The position numbers and the translations under genes are program-made. From positions 1,505,776-1,569,775 of the forward strand of contig NZ_CP025746.1 of the NCBI RefSeq assembly GCF_004015185.1: a stretch of DNA of 64,000 nucleotides, written 5' to 3'. The stretch comes from Clostridium manihotivorum. Lineage in GTDB: Bacteria > Bacillota > Clostridia > Clostridiales > Clostridiaceae. The notes below the pieces were generated by a model that was not told where the DNA came from, made no database searches, and saw only the letters and a list, made by a program, of their open reading frames with translations. Position 1 is the stretch's first letter. Every line of letters begins with the position of its first letter. Shown here piece by piece: positions 60,289-64,000 of this stretch.

Positions 60289-60686
60289 CTTGTTCACCTC
60301 TTTCGAAATATTACTGTCGCATTTGCAACTACTAAAGTATAGCATGAGATAATATTGGAGTCAATATGAAGTGAAGAATTAATAGCAGTGCTGAAGCAAT
60401 ATAGATAATGTCACATTTGGTATAATTTTAAAATTCAAAAATCAAATAAGGTAAAGTAAAAGAATATTTCAAAGTTACTAAAGTTATTATGTGTACTTTT
60501 ACCAATTGACCTCATGAGGAATAAGAAAGTAAAATAATCTTATTATTAAAAGCAAAATAGAAAGTTTCATTTTAATAAATTTAAGCAAGAAGTATTCTAT
60601 TTATAGATGTATCTTTAAATAGAATATATATAAATATAATGATATAATCATATCAAACAGTTTAGTAGACAAAAGGAGATTATTTT
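60289..60686. other. Spacer between rpmE and tdk
   Basis: Holds the rpmE promoter (60336-60364, minus) and otherwise about 320 bp of AT-rich DNA. No ORF with a ribosome site and no repeat of the families described here. Confidence 0.5.
60336..60364 (-). promoter_or_regulatory. Sigma-A promoter of rpmE
   Basis: On the minus strand TTGACT, a 17-bp spacer and TATACT, about 48 bp before the rpmE start codon. Confidence 0.75.
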
Positions 60687-61280
60687 ATGAGTAAATTATA
60701 CTTTAGATATGGCGCTATGAACTCTGGAAAATCAACTCATCTTATGCAGGTAGCGCATAATTACGAAGAAAGAGGAATGAATGTATTAATTATAAAATCT
60801 TCTACTGATAAAAAAGGAGGAGACAAGCTAGTATCAAGATTAGGTGTAGAAAGAACTGTAGATTTACTTATTAAAAAAGATGAAAATGTTTTTGAAAAAG
60901 TATCAAATTGGATAGAATTAAAAAGTAACATCCATTGCATCTTAGTAGATGAAGTGCAATTTTTAGAAAGTTATCAGATAGATCAATTATTTGAAATAGC
61001 TATTATTAAGGATATACCTGTTATATGCTATGGCTTAAGGACTGATTTCCAAATGAATGGGTTTGAAGGTAGTAAAAGATTACTTCTTATAGCACATAGT
61101 ATTGAGGAAATGAAGACTATATGTAATTGTGGTAATAAAGCTATATTAAATGGAAGGAAAATAAATGGTCGTTTTGTTTTCGAAGGTGAACAGATAGCTA
61201 TTGATAATGTAGATGATGTAGAATATGAATCTTTATGCGGTGATTGTTATATTAAATACAAGCACTCAGAAGTAATATAG
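60687..61280 (+). CDS. tdk: Thymidine kinase
   Basis: 197 residues of the type II (cellular) thymidine kinase family, which salvages thymidine. Walker A GAMNSGKSTHLMQVAHNYEE, a DEVQFL Walker B and the lasso-type zinc site with CNCGNKAILNGR and CGDCYIKYK. RBS AAAAGGAG. Position between rpmE and prmC-prfA is common in clostridia. Complete. Confidence 0.95.
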   Translation: MSKLYFRYGAMNSGKSTHLMQVAHNYEERGMNVLIIKSSTDKKGGDKLVSRLGVERTVDLLIKKDENVFEKVSNWIELKSNIHCILVDEVQFLESYQIDQLFEIAIIKDIPVICYGLRTDFQMNGFEGSKRLLLIAHSIEEMKTICNCGNKAILNGRKINGRFVFEGEQIAIDNVDDVEYESLCGDCYIKYKHSEVI

Positions 61281-61317
61281 AAAGTACCTAAAATAGAAGT
61301 ATAAAGGAATGATTAAT

Positions 61318-63069
61318 ATGAGAAAGACTAAGGTTGGAGGTCAAGCTGTACTAGAAGGGGTTATGATGCGTGGGGTTAGTGGGCTTGCTACTGCCGTAAG
61401 GACACCTGATGGGCGTATTGAAGTGGATTTTAAAAACACTATACCAGTTTCAAAGAAGCATAAAATATTTGCGTTGCCTGTGATAAGAGGCTTCTTCTCG
61501 TTAGTAGATTCCATGGTTGAAGGCATAAAGTGCATAAACTACTCAGCTTCATTTTTTGAAGATGAGGATGAGACCTCAAAGTTTGATAAATGGATAATGG
61601 ATAAGTTTGGTGATAAAAGTAATGATATAATAATGGGATTTACTTTAATATTGTCATTGGTATTTTCTGTTGGGTTATTCTTGGCTATTCCTACTGCTGT
61701 AACCTCGTTGTTTAAACACTTAGGATTAGGCGTTATAGGTTTAAATATAATTGAAGGAGTAATAAGAGTCATAATGCTTCTGGGCTATATGTATATAATA
61801 GGAAGGCTTGAGGATATCAATAGATTGTATCAGTATCATGGGGCAGAGCATAAAACTATTTTTTGCTATGAGAATGAAATGGAGCTAACTGTAGAGAATG
61901 TTAGAAAGTTTCAAAGATTTCATCCTAGATGCGGTACTAATTTTATGTTCTTGGTGATGCTTGTGAGCATATTTGCTTTCTCATTTACTGGGTGGAATTC
62001 ATTGTTTGAAAGAATTATTTCTAGAGTGATATTGCTTCCTTTAGTATCAGGAGTTACTTATGAGCTTATAAGATGGATCGGTAAAAGTGAAAGTGTTTTA
62101 TCGCATATAATAGCAGCGCCAGGGCTTAAACTTCAGAATCTAACAACTAGAGAACCTGATGATGACCAGATTGAAGTTGCTATAAGAGCACTTAAGGCCG
62201 CAGAGGGTATAAAAGATGACGAAACTATAGGGCAGTTACTTAATAAAGGAAATGAAAAGCTTAAGGAAGCTTCTATAGATAGCTATGTTCTAGACTGTCA
62301 GTTAATATTAGGAAAAGTTATAGATAAGGATAAACTATATCTAATCACTCACAGAGAAGAATTAGTTGAAGAAGAAAAATGTAAAGAATTTTATGATCTC
62401 ATAGAAAAAAGACAAAACAAAATGCCTATAAAATATATATTAGAAAGCTCAGAATTCTTTGGTGTTGATCTATATATTAAGCAAGGTGTTTTAATACCTA
62501 GAGCAGACACTGAGATTTTAGTTGAGGAAGTCTTAGGAATAATAGATAGCCAGAAGCCACTTTATATATGTGATTTATGTTGTGGCAGCGGAGCTATAGG
62601 AATTGCAATAGCAAAAAATAGAGAAAATGCAAAAGTAGACTTTATAGATATAGAAGATGTTCCTGAATTTGTTACTAAAACAAATATAGAAAAGCTTGGA
62701 TTAGAAGATAGGTGCACTTTTGTTAGAAGTAATCTTTTAGAAGAAGTTATAAAAGAAAATAAGGTTTACGACGTAATTGTATCTAATCCTCCATACATAA
62801 AGGAAGCTGTTATACCTACACTTATGGAAGATGTTAAGGATTATGAGCCTCACATAGCACTTAGTGGAGGGGCTGATGGCTTGGATTTTTATAGAAAAAT
62901 AATCGAAGATGGTGTAAAGGTCTTGAAAGATGAAGGTACTATAGCTTTTGAGATTGGATATGATCAAGGTGAGGATGTAAAACAATTACTGCTTGAAAAA
63001 GGTTTTAAAAGTGTTAAAATAGTTAAGGACCTAGCAGCATTGGATAGAGTAGTTATAGCAGTTAAATAA
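61318..63069 (+). CDS. prmC: DUF1385 membrane protein fused to PrmC release-factor methyltransferase
   Basis: 583 residues with two parts in one frame. Residues about 1-290 form a DUF1385 protein (GGQAVLEGVMMRGVSGLATA, then helices near 100-125 and 140-165, QYHGAEHKTIFCYENEMELT, RFHPRCGTNFMFLVMLVSIF). From about residue 300 the PrmC enzyme follows (TIGQLLNKGNEKLKEASIDS, IPRADTEILVEEVL, DLCCGSGAIGIAIAKN and the NPPY motif in VSNPPYIKEAVIP). PrmC methylates the GGQ glutamine of release factors. The genes are neighbours elsewhere; here they are joined without a stop, so the methyltransferase would be membrane-anchored. ATG at 61318 is favoured; 61309 is possible. Confidence 0.92.
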   Translation: MRKTKVGGQAVLEGVMMRGVSGLATAVRTPDGRIEVDFKNTIPVSKKHKIFALPVIRGFFSLVDSMVEGIKCINYSASFFEDEDETSKFDKWIMDKFGDKSNDIIMGFTLILSLVFSVGLFLAIPTAVTSLFKHLGLGVIGLNIIEGVIRVIMLLGYMYIIGRLEDINRLYQYHGAEHKTIFCYENEMELTVENVRKFQRFHPRCGTNFMFLVMLVSIFAFSFTGWNSLFERIISRVILLPLVSGVTYELIRWIGKSESVLSHIIAAPGLKLQNLTTREPDDDQIEVAIRALKAAEGIKDDETIGQLLNKGNEKLKEASIDSYVLDCQLILGKVIDKDKLYLITHREELVEEEKCKEFYDLIEKRQNKMPIKYILESSEFFGVDLYIKQGVLIPRADTEILVEEVLGIIDSQKPLYICDLCCGSGAIGIAIAKNRENAKVDFIDIEDVPEFVTKTNIEKLGLEDRCTFVRSNLLEEVIKENKVYDVIVSNPPYIKEAVIPTLMEDVKDYEPHIALSGGADGLDFYRKIIEDGVKVLKDEGTIAFEIGYDQGEDVKQLLLEKGFKSVKIVKDLAALDRVVIAVK

Positions 63070-63095
63070 CACAGAGGCACTGTTACCATTTCCTA

Positions 63096-63125
63096 TTGAT
63101 TTGATAGGAATATGTATGATATAAT
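63096..63125 (+). promoter_or_regulatory. Sigma-A-like promoter of prfA
   Basis: TTGATT, an 18-bp spacer and TATAAT, in the 92-bp gap between prmC and prfA. The start point would be about 30 nt before the ATG. Confidence 0.5.
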
Positions 63126-63161
63126 AAAAAAATATGAAATTTATTATTACGGAGTGATAGG

Positions 63162-64000
63162 ATGATATTAGATAGATTAAACTTTATAGAAAATAAGTAT
63201 GATGAACTTTCGGTAAAAATATCAGATCCATCTATCATGGCTAATCAGAATGAGTGGAGAAAGCTTTGTAAAGAGCACTCCGAGTTAGAAATAGTTGTGA
63301 ATAAGTATAGACAGTACAAAGATGTATTAGATGAGATAGAGACAAACAAGGAAATGTTAGCTGAAGAAAGTGATAGAGAAATGAGAGAAATGGTTCAGGA
63401 AGAGATAAAAGAGCTCGCTGAACAAAAGATAACATTAGAAAATGATTTGCAAGTATTGTTACTTCCTAAGGATCCTAATGATGACAAGAACGTATTCATA
63501 GAAATTAGAGCTGGTGCTGGCGGTGATGAAGCAGCTTTGTTTGCAGCAAATCTTTTTAGAATGTACACAAGATATGCTGAAAATCATAGGTGGAAAGTTG
63601 AACTTATGAGTGCTAATGAAACTGACATTGGTGGATTTAAAGAAGTTGTATTTATGCTAAAAGGGGATAGTGCTTACTCAAGACTAAAGTTTGAGTCTGG
63701 AGTACATAGAGTTCAAAGAGTTCCAGATACAGAATCAAGTGGTAGAATTCATACTTCTACTGCAACGGTGGCAGTTCTTCCAGAAGTTGACGATGTTGAA
63801 CTAGACATAAGTGAAAAAGACATTAGAATAGATGTTTTTAGAGCATCTGGACACGGTGGACAGTGCGTAAATACAACAGACTCAGCAGTTAGAATAACAC
63901 ATCTTCCAACTGGATTGGTTGTTTCATGTCAGGATGAAAAGTCACAGCTTAAGAATAAAGAAAAAGCTATGAAGGTACTAAGATCTAGACTTTTTGAAAG
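63162..64000 (+). CDS. prfA: Peptide chain release factor 1 (3' end outside window)
   Basis: Recognises UAA and UAG in the ribosome and releases the peptide. The first 279 or so codons are present: [20 protein letters not shown], then a helical domain, [20 protein letters not shown] and [20 protein letters not shown], and the peptidyl-hydrolysis loop [19 protein letters not shown] with the GGQ methylated by PrmC. RBS CGGAGTGATAGG. No stop occurs before the end of the window; a family member is about 355-360 residues, so about 80 are missing. Confidence 0.96.
   Translation, partial: MILDRLNFIENKYDELSVKISDPSIMANQNEWRKLCKEHSELEIVVNKYRQYKDVLDEIETNKEMLAEESDREMREMVQEEIKELAEQKITLENDLQVLLLPKDPNDDKNVFIEIRAGAGGDEAALFAANLFRMYTRYAENHRWKVELMSANETDIGGFKEVVFMLKGDSAYSRLKFESGVHRVQRVPDTESSGRIHTSTATVAVLPEVDDVELDISEKDIRIDVFRASGHGGQCVNTTDSAVRITHLPTGLVVSCQDEKSQLKNKEKAMKVLRSRLFE

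Overview
The window is low-GC DNA with dense operons, AGGAGG-type ribosome sites and many sporulation genes: three GerA-type germinant receptor loci, an alpha/beta-type SASP, a SipL-like SPOCS/LysM protein, spoIIR, and cphB-cphA beside them. The order ispE - spoIIR - DUF1934 - pyrG - rho - rpmE - tdk - DUF1385/prmC - prfA and the proteins themselves point to an anaerobic, spore-forming Clostridium (sensu stricto); I cannot name the species.

Layout. 1-723: end of an ABC-2 permease. 1076-11515: a ten-gene run of germinant receptor genes, A-B-B-C-B-D and then A-C-D-B. 11521-17143: thiamine synthesis (sigma-A promoter, TPP riboswitch, thiC, thiS, thiF, thiG, thiH, thiE). 17374-20022: small membrane gene, LysR regulator and divergent asd. 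20462-24466 (minus): a third receptor locus, A-C-D-B, with A and C both broken. 24766-30342: ABC exporter plus two-component system with an unlisted 43-residue ORF between them. 30680-33873: a small membrane protein, a flavodoxin and a group II intron placed directly after the flavodoxin terminator. 34005-39194: secreted alpha-amylase with two cre-like sites, a DUF421 protein, amtB and a PII gene. 39555-42302: a lone DctP binding protein and a frameshifted chemoreceptor. 42604-47603: small genes, a Gln-rich protein, SASP, veg with tandem consensus promoters, and the SipL-like protein. 48158-64000: cphB-cphA, ispE, spoIIR, DUF1934, a small helical protein, pyrG, rho, a GT28-like glycosyltransferase, rpmE, tdk, a DUF1385-PrmC fusion and the 5' part of prfA.

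The intergenic spaces are unusually structured. At least three families of short palindromic repeats recur. Family I is about 100 bp (seven copies, one shortened). Family II is 85-165 bp (three copies). Family III is about 80 bp and carries a bulged hairpin whose arms covary, followed by a terminator-like hairpin (six copies). A weaker fourth family flanks a small membrane gene.

The most striking single arrangement is at spoIIR. A 13-bp GC-rich hairpin contains the Shine-Dalgarno sequence in its 3' arm, and a near-consensus sigma-F promoter has its -10 element inside the same hairpin. Transcripts started by sigma-F should lack the 5' arm and be translatable, whereas read-through from ispE should fold and be terminated or silenced. 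This is inference from sequence. No program or database could be run, so similarity statements rest on reading the sequence and on knowledge of the families.
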